Assembly: GCA_016763095.1 (NCBI GenBank)
Contig: JAESUK010000043.1
Coordinates: 1 to 14,476, forward strand
Direction: 5' to 3'
DNA: 14,476 nt
Source of the DNA: Alphaproteobacteria bacterium
Lineage (GTDB): Bacteria > Pseudomonadota > Alphaproteobacteria > Micavibrionales > Micavibrionaceae
In this document: piece by piece, positions 13,762 to 14,476 of the stretch
How positions within the stretch are numbered: position 1 is the first letter of the stretch
Layout: each line of letters begins with the position of its first letter
Notes under the pieces: generated by a model
Told to the model about the DNA's origin: nothing
Databases searched by the model: none
What the model saw: the letters and a program-made list of their open reading frames with translations, nothing else
Translations under genes and position numbers: made by a program

Positions 13762-14244
13762 CTACTTCTTTTTCTTTGTAGCAGGCTTCTTAATCGCTTT
13801 TTTCTTTGCCGTTGATTTCTTTGCTGCGGTTGGTTTTACCAACGCATCACGGATTTCACTCAAAAGAACGATATCCTCAGAAGGCTTTGCTGGGATAGAC
13901 GGTGCCTCCTCTTCTTTGCGCTTCAATTTGTTGACGTTCTTCACAAGAATGAAGACCACAAAAGCAACGATTAGAAAGTTTATCATAGCATTGATGAACA
14001 CGCCGTAGCTGACAACAGCAGCGCCCGCTTCTTTTGCCGCTTCTAAGCTATCATAGCTGTTTCCATCCAATGGTATAAACAAGTCTGCAAAATCAACACC
14101 ACTTGTAAACACGCCAATGATTGGCATCAAAACATCGCCAACAAGTGATTTTACAATTGTTGTAAACGCCGCACCAAGGATAATACCGACAGCCATATCC
14201 ATGACGTTTCCTTTGGCAATAAATTCTTTAAATTCTTTAAACAT
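13762..14244 (-). CDS. mscL: Large-conductance mechanosensitive channel MscL, with lysine-rich tail
   Basis: A 160-residue inner-membrane channel that opens under membrane tension to release solutes in osmotic downshock. The N-terminal amphipathic helix FKEFKEFIAKGN leads into TM1 (NVMDMAVGIILGAAFTTIV, about 13-31), with SLVGDVLMPIIG after it. A periplasmic loop follows (about 48-78), then TM2 (YGVFINAMINFLIVAFVVFIL, about 80-100). The cytoplasmic basic cluster KLKRK and the C-terminal helix EDIVLLSEIRDAL (about 123-135) end the normal core. E. coli MscL is 136 residues; here 24 more residues follow, made almost only of Lys, Ala, Thr and Pro. The start has GAGG 6 nt before the ATG. It has its own promoter candidate and terminator, so it appears to be a single-gene unit. 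Confidence 0.96.
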   Translation of the reverse strand: MFKEFKEFIAKGNVMDMAVGIILGAAFTTIVKSLVGDVLMPIIGVFTSGVDFADLFIPLDGNSYDSLEAAKEAGAAVVSYGVFINAMINFLIVAFVVFILVKNVNKLKRKEEEAPSIPAKPSEDIVLLSEIRDALVKPTAAKKSTAKKKAIKKPATKKKK

Positions 14245-14283
14245 AGTTTTCCTCGCTCCAATAAGTTTTTGTTTCTTAAATGG

Positions 14284-14312
14284 TTTTTAGCGGTTATTCT
14301 TTATTTCGTCAA
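14284..14312 (-). promoter_or_regulatory. Predicted mscL promoter
   Basis: On the minus strand TTGACG (-35, 14307-14312), a 17-nt spacer and TAAAAA (-10, 14284-14289) give a fair sigma-70 match about 40 nt before the mscL start codon. Confidence 0.45.
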
Positions 14313-14397
14313 ATTTTTATAGCTGAAGTGAAAGATCTGTCATTAAGATAACAGCATTTAAATGTGATCAATCTATGGTTCTCTTATGGCTCTTTAG

Positions 14398-14475
14398 TTA
14401 AGTTCTTTGTTGACCAAGCTCACCTTTAAACATTTGGCTTATATTTTCATTGAATACCTGTTCCGATTGATTCAC
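14398..14475 (-). CDS. Possible 3' end of a further minus-strand gene (partial)
   Basis: Reading in from the right edge on the minus strand, one frame is open for 25 codons to a TAA at 14398-14400 and ends ...FKGELGQQRT. The other two minus frames close early. The peptide is polar and plausible as a protein C-terminus, but so short a stretch proves nothing and I recognise no family. If real, it would end about 85 bp before the mscL promoter and no clear terminator follows. Confidence 0.25.
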   Translation of the reverse strand: MNQSEQVFNENISQMFKGELGQQRT

Positions 14476-14476
14476 T

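Overview
The window looks like a chromosomal core segment of a fairly AT-rich alphaproteobacterium. The main clue is gene order. On the minus strand, read in the direction of transcription, it runs mutM, a small exported protein, rpsT, dnaA, dnaN, recF, and fpg/mutM - rpsT - dnaA - dnaN is an arrangement typical of Alphaproteobacteria. I cannot name the genus. There are no mobile elements, CRISPR arrays, tRNAs or rRNAs that I can see.

Layout, left to right. Positions 1-2025 (minus) hold most of a class A penicillin-binding protein (PBP1A) whose C-terminal end runs off the left edge. Divergent from it, across a 134-bp promoter region, is a tight three-gene plus-strand operon (2160-4867). It encodes a TerA-like TerD-superfamily protein, a CaCA-family Na+/Ca2+ exchanger and a TerD protein with a Pro/Ala-repeat N-terminus. 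This is the only clearly accessory-looking block, and it is best read as a calcium-linked envelope or chemical stress module. It ends 8 bp from the end of recF, which is convergent.

From 4876 to 8708 (minus) lies the replication cluster dnaA-dnaN-recF. A strong GNRA-loop hairpin and a good sigma-70-like promoter sit between dnaA and dnaN. A roughly 500-bp gene-free leader upstream of dnaA holds several inverted repeats and, at its far end, the rpsT terminator. rpsT (9211-9480) is followed to the right by a 181-bp spacer with DnaA-box-like 9-mers. Next comes a compact minus-strand group: typA, a membrane-anchored protein of unknown function, mutM, and an exported protein of unknown function. 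These four are separated by 31 nt, 4 nt and a near-overlap, so they probably form one transcription unit.

At the right, mscL (13762-14244, minus) has its own promoter and a UUCG-loop terminator. It is separated from typA by an unusual 271-bp spacer carrying a perfect palindrome, a GC-rich island and a long AT hairpin. The last 80 bases may hold the 3' end of another minus-strand gene.

The most interesting items are the TerA/exchanger/TerD operon, the typA leader palindrome, the MutM zinc finger lacking its fourth cysteine, the lysine-rich tail on MscL, and the hairpin that overlaps the dnaN promoter. I found no convincing wholly new multi-gene system beyond the Ter/calcium module.
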